A stretch of 64,000 nt of DNA from Hymenobacter piscis (GCF_018760735.1 NZ_JAHHZN010000004.1:186001-250000), one strand, 5' to 3'. Positions 42,924 to 51,776 are shown, numbered from the stretch's first letter. Program-made: numbers and translations. The notes: generated by a model not told the origin, from the letters alone.

Positions 42924-43001
42924 ATGACCCTTTCGATGAACCTGCAAGCATGGTGGTGGCCCTACGGAGAATCCGGACGGGACAGCCTGTGCGTGCGTTA
43001 A
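42924..43001 (+). CDS. trpL: trp leader peptide with Trp-Trp-Trp
   Basis: A 25-codon ORF (ATG 42924, TAA 42999-43001) with three consecutive TGG codons at 42951-42959 (residues 10-12), followed by Pro-Tyr-Gly. It lies between the trp promoter and an intrinsic terminator, 106 bases before trpE. The layout matches transcription attenuation: a ribosome stalled at the Trp codons when tryptophan is short should prevent terminator formation. The antiterminator strand is not obvious to me. An in-frame ATG at 42936 would give a 21-codon version. Confidence 0.8.
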   Translation: MTLSMNLQAWWWPYGESGRDSLCVR

Positions 43002-43031
43002 GGTATCGAACTACTTTCTTCGCAACGACTC

Positions 43032-43062
43032 AAAAGCCCGGCCGACCAGCCGGGCTTTTTTT
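43032..43062 (+). terminator. trp attenuator terminator
   Basis: AAAAGCCCGGC (43032-43042) pairs with GCCGGGCTTTT (43049-43059); seven T follow the GC stem (43056-43062). It lies between the leader ORF and trpE and so must be passed to express the operon. Confidence 0.85.
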
Positions 43063-43107
43063 GTGCCCGGCGCTGGCTTACTTCTACCAACACAACCAGC
43101 CCCGCTC

Positions 43108-44523
43108 ATGCAAACCTACCAGCTCACCACCCGCCACCTGCGCGTTCTGGCCGATACCGTAACGCCCGTGGGCCTCTACCTGCGCCTGCGCGACCGGTAC
43201 GACAACTGCCTGCTGCTGGAAAGCTCCGACTACCACGGTCAGCAGAATGCGTTCAGCTACCTGGCCTTCGACCCGCTGGCCCGCTTTGAGCTGCGCGGCC
43301 GGGAGCTGACCCTCACGCTGCCCGACGATACCACCGAAACCGAGACGCTGGACTCGCCCCGCGCGGCCCTGGCCCGCCTGCAGGCCTTTGCCGCCAGCTT
43401 CCAGACCGAGGATACCGGCCACGACTTCATTACGGGTGGGCTGTTCGGGTATTTGGGCTACGAGGCGGTGCAGGCCTTTGAGGACCTCACGCTCAACCCC
43501 GACAAGCAGCCCGCCGGCCAGATTCCGGACATTCTGTACGGCACCTACCGCTACGTCATTGCCATCAACCACTTCCGCAACGAGCTGTACGTGTTCGAGC
43601 ACACGCTACAGGGCCAGGAGGTGGACGAGGACGGACTGACCAAGCTGGTGAACCTGATCCGCAACCCCTCGCTGCCCGATTTCAAGTTCCGGACGGAAGG
43701 GGAGGAGCAGACCAACCAGACCGACGAGGAGTTCCTCAAGGTGCTGGCCCAGGGTCAGCAGCACTGCCTGCGGGGCGACGTGTTTCAGATTGTGCTGTCG
43801 CGCCGGTTTCAGCAGGGCTTTTCGGGCGACGAGTTCAACGTGTACCGGGCGCTGCGTTCCATCAACCCCTCGCCCTACCTGTTCTACTTCGATTACGGCT
43901 CCTTCAAGATTTTCGGGTCGTCGCCGGAGGCGCAGGTGCGCATCCAGGGCCGCGAGGCCAGCCTGTTCCCCATTGCGGGCACCTTCCGCCGCACCGGCCA
44001 CGACACCGAGGACGCCGCCCTGGCCCAGAAGCTGGCCGACGACCCCAAGGAAAACGCCGAGCACGTGATGCTGGTGGACCTGGCCCGCAACGACCTGGCC
44101 CGCCACGGCGACAACGTGCGGGTGAAAACCTTCCGCGAAATCCAGTTCTACTCGCACGTGATTCACCTAGTGAGCGAGGTGAATGCCACCCTGGCTGCCG
44201 GCACCAACTCGCTGCAAGTGGTGGCCGATACCTTCCCGGCCGGCACGCTCTCGGGCGCCCCCAAGCACCGCGCCATGCAGCTCATTGATGGCCTGGAACC
44301 GACCGCCCGGGGTTACTACGGCGGCGCCATCGGCCACCTGGGCTTCAACGGCGACTTCAACCACGCCATCATGATCCGCTCGTTCCTGAGCACCGCCGGC
44401 CAGCTCTACTTCCAGGCCGGCGCCGGCGTGGTGGCCGCCTCCGACATCAACTCCGAACTCAACGAAGTGCACCACAAGCTAGCCGCCCTGCGCAAGGCGC
44501 TGCAGGCCGCGGAGCAGGTGTAG
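43108..44523 (+). CDS. trpE: Anthranilate synthase component I
   Basis: A 471-residue enzyme that makes anthranilate from chorismate using ammonia supplied by TrpG. LLLESSDYHG near the N-terminus is the tryptophan feedback-inhibition element, NPSPYLFYFDYG lines the allosteric pocket, and SSPEAQVRI, GTFRRTGHDT and AGTLSGAPKHRAMQ belong to the chorismate site. First structural gene of trpEGDCFBA. The ATG at 43108 follows the attenuator; the frame opens earlier but through the terminator. Confidence 0.95.
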   Translation: MQTYQLTTRHLRVLADTVTPVGLYLRLRDRYDNCLLLESSDYHGQQNAFSYLAFDPLARFELRGRELTLTLPDDTTETETLDSPRAALARLQAFAASFQTEDTGHDFITGGLFGYLGYEAVQAFEDLTLNPDKQPAGQIPDILYGTYRYVIAINHFRNELYVFEHTLQGQEVDEDGLTKLVNLIRNPSLPDFKFRTEGEEQTNQTDEEFLKVLAQGQQHCLRGDVFQIVLSRRFQQGFSGDEFNVYRALRSINPSPYLFYFDYGSFKIFGSSPEAQVRIQGREASLFPIAGTFRRTGHDTEDAALAQKLADDPKENAEHVMLVDLARNDLARHGDNVRVKTFREIQFYSHVIHLVSEVNATLAAGTNSLQVVADTFPAGTLSGAPKHRAMQLIDGLEPTARGYYGGAIGHLGFNGDFNHAIMIRSFLSTAGQLYFQAGAGVVAASDINSELNEVHHKLAALRKALQAAEQV

Positions 44524-44537
44524 CATCGGTGGCAGCC

Positions 44538-44615
44538 GTCCCAGGGCTGAAGCCCTGGGCTACGGAGCACTCCTTATAGAAGTCACTCACTAGCCCAGGG
44601 CTTCAGCCCTGGGAC
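44538..44615. repeat. Palindromic element, CCCAGGGCTGAAGCCCTGGG family (trpE-trpG gap)
   Basis: Perfect 25-base arms (44538-44562, 44591-44615); each arm is itself palindromic (CCAGGGCTGAAGCCCTGG). It fills most of the gap between trpE and trpG. Confidence 0.95.
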
Positions 44616-44639
44616 CATCGGGCCGACCGGCCGAACCCA

Positions 44640-45206
44640 ATGAACATTCTCGTTATCGACAACTACGACTCCTTCACCTACAACCTCGTGCAGGTGCTGC
44701 GGGAGCTGGGGCATACGGACAACGTAACCGTGATTCGCAACGACAAGCTGGCCGTGGACGACGTGGCCGCCTACGACGCGGTGCTACTGTCGCCCGGTCC
44801 CGGCGTGCCGTCGGAAGCAGGTTTGATGCCGGAAATCATCCGCCGCTACGCGCCTTCTAAGCGGATACTGGGCGTGTGCCTGGGCCACCAAGGGTTGGCG
44901 GAGAGCTTCGGCGGGGAGCTGTACAACCTGCCCCAGGTACTTCACGGCCTGGCCACCGACGCTCACCTCACCGCCCCCGACAAGCTGTTCGATGGCCTGC
45001 CCGACACCTTCAAAGTAGGCCGCTACCACAGCTGGAGCGTGCGCCCCGAAAGCATCCCCGCCGAGCTGGAAGTCACCGCCCTCGACGCCGACGGGCAGGT
45101 GCTGGCCTTCCGCCACCGGGAGTATGATGTGCGCGGTGTGCAGTTCCATCCCGAGTCCATCCTCACCGAGCACGGCCACCAGATACTGCGCAACTGGCTG
45201 AGCTAG
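44640..45206 (+). CDS. trpG: Anthranilate synthase component II (glutamine amidotransferase)
   Basis: A 188-residue class I glutaminase supplying ammonia to TrpE. VIDNYDSFTYNLVQ at the N-terminus, nucleophile Cys in GVCLGHQGLAE (about residue 80) and the catalytic pair in VQFHPESIL are all present. It is a free-standing TrpG, not fused to TrpD. Confidence 0.95.
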   Translation: MNILVIDNYDSFTYNLVQVLRELGHTDNVTVIRNDKLAVDDVAAYDAVLLSPGPGVPSEAGLMPEIIRRYAPSKRILGVCLGHQGLAESFGGELYNLPQVLHGLATDAHLTAPDKLFDGLPDTFKVGRYHSWSVRPESIPAELEVTALDADGQVLAFRHREYDVRGVQFHPESILTEHGHQILRNWLS

Positions 45207-45212
45207 TTGGTT

Positions 45213-45311
45213 GTAGAGACGCAATATTTTGCGTCTCGTCGTTGAACGACAATAGTAGCGCGGAGCTAACAACATCAGCACGCGGGGAGACGCAAAATAT
45301 TGCGTCTCTAC
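45213..45311. repeat. Palindromic element, GTAGAGACGC family (trpG-trpD gap)
   Basis: Left part GTAGAGACGCAATATTTTGCG..., then TCGTCGTTGAACGAC; right part (45287-45311) is the complement GAGACGCAAAATATTGCG.... The centre has AACAACATCAGCACGCG, a core seen in other elements of this and the GTCATGCTGAGC family. Confidence 0.95.
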
Positions 45312-45365
45312 CTCCAGCAATTACCCACTCAATTCCCCCAAACCCGCCTTCGTGGCGGTCTGATT

Positions 45366-46355
45366 GTGAAACAGATTCTCAATAAACTATTCGACCAGCA
45401 GCTGCTGACTCACCCCGAGGCGCTGGAAGCCATGCTGCGCATTGGGCAGGGCGAGGCCAACGCGGCGGAAATGGCGGCCTTCATGAGCGTGTACCGGATG
45501 CGGCCCATTTCGGTGCCGGAGCTGGCGGGCTTTCGCGAGGCCCTGCTGAGCCTCAGTCGCGACCCGGAGCTGGGCACCCGCGACACGGTGGACATTGTGG
45601 GCACCGGCGGCGACGGCAAGGACACGCTCAACATCAGCACGCTGGCCTGCTTTGTGGTGGCCGGGGCCGGCTACAAGGTCACCAAGCACGGCAACATTGG
45701 CGTGTCGTCGGTGTGCGGGTCGTCGGATGTGCTGCAGCAGCTGGGCGTGGAGTTTGGGGTGGGCAACGACGTGCTGCAGCGGCAGCTGGAGCGGGCCGGC
45801 ATCTGCTTCCTGCACGCGCCGGCCTTCCACCCGGCCATGCGCCACGCCGGGCCGGTGCGCCGGGAGCTGGGCGTACGCACGTTCTTTAACATTCTGGGCC
45901 CGCTGGTGAACCCCGCGCGGCCGAAGTTCCAAGTGGCGGGCACCTTCAGCCTGGAGCTGCTGCGCCTCTACCACTACCTGCTCCAGCAGACTGATACCCG
46001 CTACGCCGTAGTCCACGCCCTCGACGGCTACGACGAGCTTTCCCTCACTGCCGCCGCCAAGCTGGCCACGCCCGAGGGCGAACGGGTGGTATCGGCTGCC
46101 GACCTAGGCCTGACTCTGAACCAGCCCGAGGAGCTGGCCGGCGGCCGCACCGCCGCCGAATCGGCCGCCATCTTTGTGGATGTGCTGGAAGGCCGCGCCA
46201 CCCGCGCCCAGCGCGACGTGGTAACGGCCAACGCGGCCCTGGCCATCGGCTGCCTGGAACCCACCTTCAGCTTCGCCGACAGTCTGGCCGCCGCCCGCGA
46301 GTCGCTGGATTCCGGCCGCGCCCGCCAAGCGCTGCGGACACTCATTAGTTGTTAG
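45366..46355 (+). CDS. trpD: Anthranilate phosphoribosyltransferase
   Basis: A 329-residue enzyme joining anthranilate to PRPP. VDIVGTGGDGKDTLNIST is the PRPP-binding glycine loop; KHGNIGVSSVCGSSDVL, FLHAPAFHPAM and RTFFNILGPLVNPA follow in order. A GTG at 45366 gives the usual VKQILNKLF start; an upstream TTG frame at 45300 lies in the palindrome. The last two sense codons and the TAG stop (46347-46355) are in the AGTTGTTAG start of the next repeat element. Confidence 0.93.
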   Translation: MKQILNKLFDQQLLTHPEALEAMLRIGQGEANAAEMAAFMSVYRMRPISVPELAGFREALLSLSRDPELGTRDTVDIVGTGGDGKDTLNISTLACFVVAGAGYKVTKHGNIGVSSVCGSSDVLQQLGVEFGVGNDVLQRQLERAGICFLHAPAFHPAMRHAGPVRRELGVRTFFNILGPLVNPARPKFQVAGTFSLELLRLYHYLLQQTDTRYAVVHALDGYDELSLTAAAKLATPEGERVVSAADLGLTLNQPEELAGGRTAAESAAIFVDVLEGRATRAQRDVVTANAALAIGCLEPTFSFADSLAAARESLDSGRARQALRTLISC

Positions 46356-46447
46356 TTGTCAGTTGTTGGTTGTCAGGTCGCTCATCTATACATAGTGAAC
46401 CTGACAACCAGCAACTGACAACTGACAACCAACAACTGACAACTAAC
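46347..46447. repeat. Palindromic element, GTTAGTTGTCAGTTGTTGG family (trpD-trpC gap)
   Basis: GTTAGTTGTCAGTTGTTGG and TTGTCAGGT at left face ACCTGACAACCAGCAACTG and GACAACCAACAACTGACAAC at right. The left edge supplies the trpD stop codon; the right edge ends eight bases before trpC. Confidence 0.9.
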
Positions 46448-46454
46448 CAACACC

Positions 46455-47267
46455 ATGACCATTCTCGATACCATCATTGCCCATAAGCGCCAGGAAGTTG
46501 CCACCCGCCAGAGCCTGGTGCCGGTGAAGCTGCTGGAGCAAAGCTTCTACATGCCGGCCCAGCCGCTGAGCCTGCGCCGCTACCTGCTGCGCGACGATTT
46601 GAGCGGCATCATTGCCGAATTCAAGCGCAAATCGCCCAGCAAGGGCATCATCAACGCCCACGCCCCGGTGGAGCGCACCACGCTGGGCTACATGCAGGCT
46701 GGCGCCTCGGCGCTGTCGGTGCTGACGGATACGGAGTTTTTTGGCGGTAAGAACGAGGACCTGACTACGGCCCGGCGCTTCAATTTCTGCCCCATCCTGC
46801 GCAAGGATTTCGTGGTGGATGAGTACCAGATCATCGAAGCCAAGAGCCTCGGAGCTGATGCCGTGCTGCTGATTGCGGCCGTGCTCAGCGGCGAGGAAGT
46901 GCTGCGCCTGGGCCGGCTGGCCAAGAGCCTGGGCATGGAAGTGCTGCTCGAAATCCACAACGCCGAGGAGCTCGACAAAACCCTGCACCCCGACGCCGTG
47001 AGCCTCGTAGGCGTGAACAACCGCAACCTGCACGACTTCTCCGTGAGCCTCGACACGTCCGGCGAGCTGGCCCAGCGCATCCCCGACGAGTACGTGAAAG
47101 TGACCGAAAGCGGCCTCAGCACCGCTGCCGACATCGAAGCTCTGCGCGCCGTAGGCTACCGCGGCTTCCTGATGGGCGAAACCTTCATGCGCCACTCCCG
47201 CCCCGAAAAAGCCTGCGCCGCCCTGGTGCAGCAGCTCCGCGCCACCGAGGCCGTGACGTTGCTGTAA
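46455..47267 (+). CDS. trpC: Indole-3-glycerol-phosphate synthase
   Basis: A 270-residue (beta/alpha)8 enzyme. IIAEFKRKSPSKGII has the catalytic Glu and Lys, SVLTDTEFFGGK and LRKDFVVDEYQI carry the second catalytic Lys, VGVNNRNLHDF and ESGLSTAADIE bind substrate phosphate. Full length; separate from TrpF. Confidence 0.96.
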   Translation: MTILDTIIAHKRQEVATRQSLVPVKLLEQSFYMPAQPLSLRRYLLRDDLSGIIAEFKRKSPSKGIINAHAPVERTTLGYMQAGASALSVLTDTEFFGGKNEDLTTARRFNFCPILRKDFVVDEYQIIEAKSLGADAVLLIAAVLSGEEVLRLGRLAKSLGMEVLLEIHNAEELDKTLHPDAVSLVGVNNRNLHDFSVSLDTSGELAQRIPDEYVKVTESGLSTAADIEALRAVGYRGFLMGETFMRHSRPEKACAALVQQLRATEAVTLL

Positions 47268-47280
47268 GGGTCAGAACGAG

Positions 47281-47378
47281 GTAGAGACGCAATATTTTGC
47301 GTCTCGTCGTTGAACGACCAGCACCGCGCATATCAAACAACATCAGCAACGGGGAGTCGCAAAATATTGCGTCTCTAC
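47281..47378. repeat. Palindromic element, GTAGAGACGC family (trpC-trpF gap)
   Basis: GTAGAGACGCAATATTTTGCG and TCGTCGTTGAACGACCAG at left; complement at 47354-47378 with one base change. Core: CAAACAACATCAGCAACG. Confidence 0.95.
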
Positions 47379-47410
47379 ACCTTCCACACATGCCCACCAA
47401 CTCCCACCAC

Positions 47411-48058
47411 ATGCCTCACCTCAAAGTCTGCGGGATGGCCGATGCCGACAGCCTGCGGGCGGTGGCGGCGCTGCAACCCGATTTTCTGGGGTTCATCTTC
47501 TACCCGAAGTCGAAGCGGTACGTGGGGGAGCGGCTGCCGGCGGCGGTTGTGCAAGCCTTGCCGGCCGCCATCCGCAAGGTGGGCGTGTTCGTGGACGACG
47601 ACGCGGCTACGGTGCTGGCGCGGGTGCGGGAGTTTGATTTGCAGCTGGCCCAGCTCCACGGCCACGAAACGCCCGAAACCTGCGCCGCGGTGCGGGTCGG
47701 CGGCGTGCCGGTGGTGAAGGCGTTTGCGGTGGGCGAGGGGTTCGACTTCGCGCAGCTTCAGCCCTACGTAGGCTGCGTGGATTACTTCCTCTTCGATACG
47801 GCCGGCCCCCAGCCCGGCGGCAACGGCACCGCCTTCGACTGGACGGTGCTGCAGAACTACAACCTGCCGGTGCCCTACTTCCTGGCTGGTGGCATTGGGC
47901 CGGAGCACGCGGCGGCGCTGCGCAACCTTCGGCTGCCCGGCCTGTTTGCCCTGGACCTGAACAGCCGCTTCGAAACCGCGCCGGGCACCAAGGACGTCGG
48001 CCGGCTGGCGGAGTTTTTCACCGAAATCCGGCCTTTGTCGCCAGCGCCCCAGGGCTGA
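47411..48058 (+). CDS. trpF: Phosphoribosylanthranilate isomerase
   Basis: A 215-residue (beta/alpha)8 isomerase. [14 protein letters not shown] carries the catalytic Cys, [15 protein letters not shown] binds the phosphoribosyl group, QLHGHETPE and [11 protein letters not shown] (catalytic Asp loop) and [14 protein letters not shown] follow. The start is ATG 47411 (MPHLKVCGM) or 47390, seven codons earlier. The last codons and the TGA stop are read from the CCCAGGGCTGA of the following palindrome. Confidence 0.93.
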   Translation: MPHLKVCGMADADSLRAVAALQPDFLGFIFYPKSKRYVGERLPAAVVQALPAAIRKVGVFVDDDAATVLARVREFDLQLAQLHGHETPETCAAVRVGGVPVVKAFAVGEGFDFAQLQPYVGCVDYFLFDTAGPQPGGNGTAFDWTVLQNYNLPVPYFLAGGIGPEHAAALRNLRLPGLFALDLNSRFETAPGTKDVGRLAEFFTEIRPLSPAPQG

Positions 48059-48130
48059 AGCCCTGGGCTATGCAGCGAAATAATCAATACCAAACTACCC
48101 GCTACCTAGCCCAGGGTTTCAACCCTGGGG
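48047..48130. repeat. Palindromic element, CCCAGGGCTGAAG family (trpF-trpB gap)
   Basis: CCCCAGGGCTGAAGCCCTGG (from 48047) pairs with CCAGGGTTTCAACCCTGGGG (ending 48130). The left arm overlaps the end of trpF and contains its TGA stop. Confidence 0.95.
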
Positions 48131-48153
48131 CGAAGGATTTGATAGAAACCATC

Positions 48154-49350
48154 ATGAAACCAACCTACCAACAACCCACGGAGCGCGGCTACTACGGCCA
48201 GTTCGGGGGCGCGTTCATCCCCGAAATGCTCTACCCCAACGTGGAGGAGCTGCGCCAGCAATACCTGAGCATTATGGCCGAGCCCGAGTTCCAGCAGGAA
48301 TACCAGCAGCTGCTGCGCGACTACGTGGGCCGGCCCACGCCCTTGTTCGAGGCTAAGCGGCTGTCGGCCAAGTACAACACCCGCATCTACCTCAAGCGCG
48401 AGGACCTCTGCCACACCGGCGCCCACAAGGTAAACAACACTGTGGGGCAGATTCTGCTGGCCAAGCGCCTGGGCAAAACGCGCATCATTGCCGAAACCGG
48501 CGCCGGTCAGCACGGCGTGGCCACCGCCACGGTGTGCGCCCTGATGGGCATGGAGTGCATCGTGTACATGGGCGAAATCGACATGGAGCGGCAGAAGCCC
48601 AACGTGTACCGCATGCGCCTGCTGGGGGCCGAAGTGCGGGCGGCCATGAGCGGCAGCCGCACCCTCAAGGACGCCACCAACGAAGCCATCCGCGACTGGA
48701 TTTCGAACCCAGTAGATACGCATTACATCATCGGCTCGGTGGTGGGTCCGCACCCGTACCCCGACTTGGTGGCACGTCTGCAGGCCGTTATCAGCGAGGA
48801 AATGCGCAAGCAGCTGCTGGAGAAAACCGGCTCCGAGCTGCCCAACTACGTGGTAGCTTGTGTGGGCGGCGGCTCCAACGCGGCCGGCGCGTTCTACCAC
48901 TTCCTGGAGGAGCCCTCGGTGCAGCTGGTGGCCGTGGAAGCCGCCGGACACGGCGTGCACTCGGGCCACTCGGCCGCTACCTCGGTGCTGGGTACGCCGG
49001 GCGTGATTCACGGCAGCCGCACGCTGCTGATGCAGGATGAGGACGGCCAGATTACCGAGCCGTACTCCATTTCCGCTGGCCTCGACTACCCCGGCATCGG
49101 CCCGCTGCACGCCTTCCTGGCCGATTCCAAGCGCGCCCGTTTCATCAGCATCGAAGATGAGCAGGCCCTGAAAGCCGTGGCCGAATGCAGCCGCCTCGAA
49201 GGCATCATCCCGGCCCTGGAAACCGCCCACGCCCTGGCCGCCCTCGACCAGCTCGGCGCCGGCCCCGACGACGTAGTGGTCATCAACCTATCCGGCCGCG
49301 GCGATAAGGACCTGGAAACCTACATCAAGTACGCTGACGCTATTATGTAA
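48154..49350 (+). CDS. trpB: Tryptophan synthase beta chain
   Basis: A 398-residue PLP enzyme joining indole and serine. [16 protein letters not shown] at the N-terminus, the PLP lysine in [28 protein letters not shown], the glycine-rich phosphate loop [12 protein letters not shown] and NLSGRGDKD are all present. It forms the complex with TrpA encoded next. Confidence 0.97.
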   Translation: MKPTYQQPTERGYYGQFGGAFIPEMLYPNVEELRQQYLSIMAEPEFQQEYQQLLRDYVGRPTPLFEAKRLSAKYNTRIYLKREDLCHTGAHKVNNTVGQILLAKRLGKTRIIAETGAGQHGVATATVCALMGMECIVYMGEIDMERQKPNVYRMRLLGAEVRAAMSGSRTLKDATNEAIRDWISNPVDTHYIIGSVVGPHPYPDLVARLQAVISEEMRKQLLEKTGSELPNYVVACVGGGSNAAGAFYHFLEEPSVQLVAVEAAGHGVHSGHSAATSVLGTPGVIHGSRTLLMQDEDGQITEPYSISAGLDYPGIGPLHAFLADSKRARFISIEDEQALKAVAECSRLEGIIPALETAHALAALDQLGAGPDDVVVINLSGRGDKDLETYIKYADAIM

Positions 49351-49361
49351 GGCAATGCCAT

Positions 49362-49467
49362 TGTCATGCTGAGCTTGTCGAAGCATCTCTACCTCTGGCT
49401 AATTTCTACTTGTAGACGAAGCGGTAGAGATGCTTCGACTGCGGCTCCGCCTTCGCTCAGCATGACA
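49362..49467. repeat. Palindromic element, GTCATGCTGAGC family (trpB-trpA gap)
   Basis: TGTCATGCTGAGCTTGTCG and AAGCATCTCTACC at left; GGTAGAGATGCTTCGACTG and GCTCAGCATGACA at right, where the right arm has an extra GCGGCTCCGCCTTC segment. The arms look like two related variants paired together. Confidence 0.9.
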
Positions 49468-49483
49468 GACAATATCACGTGAC

Positions 49484-50266
49484 ATGAACAACCGAATCAA
49501 AGACGCCTTCGCCAAAAAGCAGAAGAACCTGCTCAACATCTACTTCACCGCCGGCTACCCACGCCTGCACGACACCGTACCGCTGATCAAAGCCCTGAGC
49601 GAAGCCGGGGCCGACCTCATCGAAATCGGGATGCCGTTTTCGGATCCGCTGGCCGATGGGCCGGTGATTCAGGCCAGCAGCACCGTGGCCCTGGCCAACG
49701 GCATGAACCTGCGGGTGCTGTTTGAGCAGCTGCAAGGCATCCGGGAGAGCGTGCCCGAAACGCCGATTCTGCTGATGGGCTACCTCAATCCAGTGATGCA
49801 GTTCGGGGTAGACAACTTCTGCCGCGAAGCCGCTGCCGCCGGGGCCGATGGCATCATCCTGCCCGACCTGCCCCTCGACGACTACGTGGCCGAGTATCAG
49901 GATATCTTCCGCCGCCACAACCTGCGGCCGGTGTTCCTCATCACCCCGCAAACCGCCCCGGAGCGCATCCGCCGCATCGACGAGCTGACGGATTCGTTCC
50001 TCTACTTGGTGTCGGGTCCCGGCACCACGGGCGGGGCCAATACCCAGGCCGAGGGCGTGCAGGAAGCCTATTTCCAGCGCATCGAGGCCATGAACCTGCG
50101 CAACCCCCGCCTCATCGGCTTCGGCATCGGCGACAAAGCCTCCTTCCAGAACGCCTGCCAGTACGCCGAGGGCGCCATCATCGGCTCCGCGCTGATTCGC
50201 GCCCTGGACGGCGTGGACGACGCCCCGGCCGCGGCTAAGCGGTTCGTTTCTTCGGTGCTGGCTTAA
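49484..50266 (+). CDS. trpA: Tryptophan synthase alpha chain
   Basis: A 260-residue (beta/alpha)8 lyase releasing indole from indole-glycerol phosphate. IEIGMPFSDPLADGPVIQ holds the catalytic Glu, DGIILPDLPLDDY the catalytic Asp, and the phosphate site VSGPGTTGG and GFGIGDK follow. Partner of TrpB. Confidence 0.97.
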   Translation: MNNRIKDAFAKKQKNLLNIYFTAGYPRLHDTVPLIKALSEAGADLIEIGMPFSDPLADGPVIQASSTVALANGMNLRVLFEQLQGIRESVPETPILLMGYLNPVMQFGVDNFCREAAAAGADGIILPDLPLDDYVAEYQDIFRRHNLRPVFLITPQTAPERIRRIDELTDSFLYLVSGPGTTGGANTQAEGVQEAYFQRIEAMNLRNPRLIGFGIGDKASFQNACQYAEGAIIGSALIRALDGVDDAPAAAKRFVSSVLA

Positions 50267-50280
50267 GCACCAAAAAAAGA

Positions 50281-50399
50281 ACGTCATGCTGAGCGAAGGC
50301 GCAGCCGTAGTCGAAGCATCTCGCGTGCTGACGTAGTAGTAATGCAACGATTCGAGCGAGATGCTTCGACTACGGCTGCGCCTTCGCTCAGCATGACGT
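50281..50399. repeat. Palindromic element, GTCATGCTGAGC family (trpA-DAHP synthase gap)
   Basis: Perfect 43-base arms (50281-50323, 50357-50399) beginning ACGTCATGCTGAGCGAAGG. The centre includes GCGTGCTGACG and TGCAACGATTCG. Confidence 0.95.
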
Positions 50400-50425
50400 G
50401 CTGATATTTTTCTCTCTCCCCGAAT

Positions 50426-51439
50426 ATGATCATTCAACTAGACCCCCATATCACCGCCGCCAACAAAGCTGCTATTGAAGCCCGCATTCTGGAGCTGAAA
50501 TACAAAGCTACGGAGGTGAAAACCCAGCGCGCCCACTACCTGGTGGCCATCGGCAAGGCCGATGTGGACCTGCGCACCATCGGCCAGCTGCCCGGCATTC
50601 TGGATATCCACCGCGTCTCGGACGACTATAAGCTGGTGAGCCGCAAGTGGCGCGTGCGCCCCACGGTGCTCGACCTCGGCGACGGGGTGCGCATCGGGGA
50701 AGGCTCGCTCACGCTGGCCGCCGGCCCGTGCAGCATCGAGAGCGAAAAGCAGATGGAGCTAATCATGCAGCACCTCGTGGACAACGACGTGCGCATCATG
50801 CGCGGGGGCGTGTTCAAGCCCCGCTCGTCGCCGTACGCCTTCCGCGGGCTGGGCATGGAAGGACTGAAGGATTTCCACCGCATGGCCCGGGAGCGGGGCA
50901 TCAAGATTGTGACCGAGGTGATGCAGGTGTCGCAGGTGGAGGAGATGCACGACTACGTGGACGTGTTCCAGGTGGGAGCCCGCAACACCCAGAACTTCAA
51001 CCTGCTCGACGCCCTGGGCGGCGTGGATAAGCCCGTGATGATCAAGCGCGGCATTTCCGGCACCATCGAGGAGCTGCTGTCGTCTGCCGAGTACGTGTTT
51101 TCGGGTGGCAACGAGAAGCTGATTCTCTGTGAGCGGGGCATCCGCACCTTCGAAACTGCCTCGCGCAACACCCTCGACCTGAATGCGGTGCCCATCCTGA
51201 AGGAGAAAACCCACCTGCCCGTCATTGTGGACCCCTCGCACGGCATCGGCATCCGCGAGTATGTGCCCACCATGGCCCTGGCCGGTGTCATGGCCGGCGC
51301 CGACGGCATCATCTACGAAGCCCACGAGAAGCCCGAAGAAGCCGCCTCCGATGGCGCCCAAACCCTGAATTTCGCCGAGTCGGAGCGCCTGATCCGCAAC
51401 CTGCGCAAAGTGTACGCCCTGCGCCAGGAGCTGGAGTAG
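50426..51439 (+). CDS. aroF: DAHP synthase with N-terminal ACT/FL-like domain
   Basis: A 337-residue 3-deoxy-7-phosphoheptulonate synthase, first step of the shikimate pathway. The N-terminal 70 residues are a ferredoxin-like regulatory domain as in Thermotoga-type enzymes; the barrel has AAGPCSIESEKQM, GGVFKPRSSPYAF, IVTEVM, FQVGARNTQNF, VMIKRGISGT and IVDPSHGIG. There is no chorismate mutase domain. Its position right after trpA links general aromatic supply to the trp operon. Confidence 0.95.
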   Translation: MIIQLDPHITAANKAAIEARILELKYKATEVKTQRAHYLVAIGKADVDLRTIGQLPGILDIHRVSDDYKLVSRKWRVRPTVLDLGDGVRIGEGSLTLAAGPCSIESEKQMELIMQHLVDNDVRIMRGGVFKPRSSPYAFRGLGMEGLKDFHRMARERGIKIVTEVMQVSQVEEMHDYVDVFQVGARNTQNFNLLDALGGVDKPVMIKRGISGTIEELLSSAEYVFSGGNEKLILCERGIRTFETASRNTLDLNAVPILKEKTHLPVIVDPSHGIGIREYVPTMALAGVMAGADGIIYEAHEKPEEAASDGAQTLNFAESERLIRNLRKVYALRQELE

Positions 51440-51460
51440 GGGCGTGAGGCAAATAAAAAC

Positions 51461-51559
51461 GAACGTCATGCTGAGCTTGCCGAAGCATCTCTACCGCTTC
51501 GTTGCAATGCTGTTCACGCGAAGCAGTAGAGATGCTTCGGCAAGCTCAGCATGATGTTC
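51461..51559. repeat. Palindromic element, GTCATGCTGAGC family
   Basis: GAACGTCATGCTGAGCTTGC and CGAAGCATCTCTAC at left match their complement at right (51525-51559) with few changes. The centre has CGTTGCAATGCTG. Confidence 0.9.
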
Positions 51560-51580
51560 TGTTCTGTTTCAGATGCAATA

Positions 51581-51697
51581 TTGAACGGTGTAGAGACGCG
51601 ACACTTCGCGTCTCGTCGTTGAACGACCCGGGACCGTACCAATCAAAACAACATCAGCAACGACGAGACGCGAAGTGTCGCGTCTCTACACCGTTCA
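51581..51697. repeat. Palindromic element, GTAGAGACGC family
   Basis: Arms of about 37 bases (TTGAACGGTGTAGAGACGCG onward; 51581-51618 and 51661-51698) enclose TTGAACGACCCGGGACCGTACC and CAACATCAGCAACG core sequence. It follows the previous element directly. Confidence 0.95.
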
Positions 51698-51707
51698 ACA
51701 GCGCACA

Positions 51708-51743
51708 AACCGCCCCAGCTTCCTAAAGCCGGGGCGGTTTTTT
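51708..51743 (+). terminator. Terminator after the trp/DAHP synthase operon
   Basis: AAACCGCCCC (51708-51717) pairs with GGGGCGGTTT (51731-51740), followed by further T. It is the first strong rightward terminator with a T run after the trp attenuator. Confidence 0.8.
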
Positions 51744-51768
51744 ATATAGCCGAAACCAGATATACTGT

Positions 51769-51776
51769 TACCTTGC
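51769..51776 (+). promoter_or_regulatory. -7 box variant TACCTTGC before the AraC-type gene
   Basis: TACCTTGC ends five bases before the ATG at 51781, implying a leaderless mRNA. It is a TAnnTTGC variant of the usual -7 box. Confidence 0.45.

Noticed and set aside
49401..49417. TAATTTCTACTTGTAGA resembles a Cas12a direct repeat
   Set aside because: Only one copy, the loop is too short, there are no spacers or cas genes, and it is the centre of a palindromic element in the trpB-trpA gap.
50426..51439. Chorismate mutase domain in the DAHP synthase
   Set aside because: The N-terminal part is a ferredoxin-like regulatory domain and the protein ends after the barrel; no AroQ-type helices are visible.
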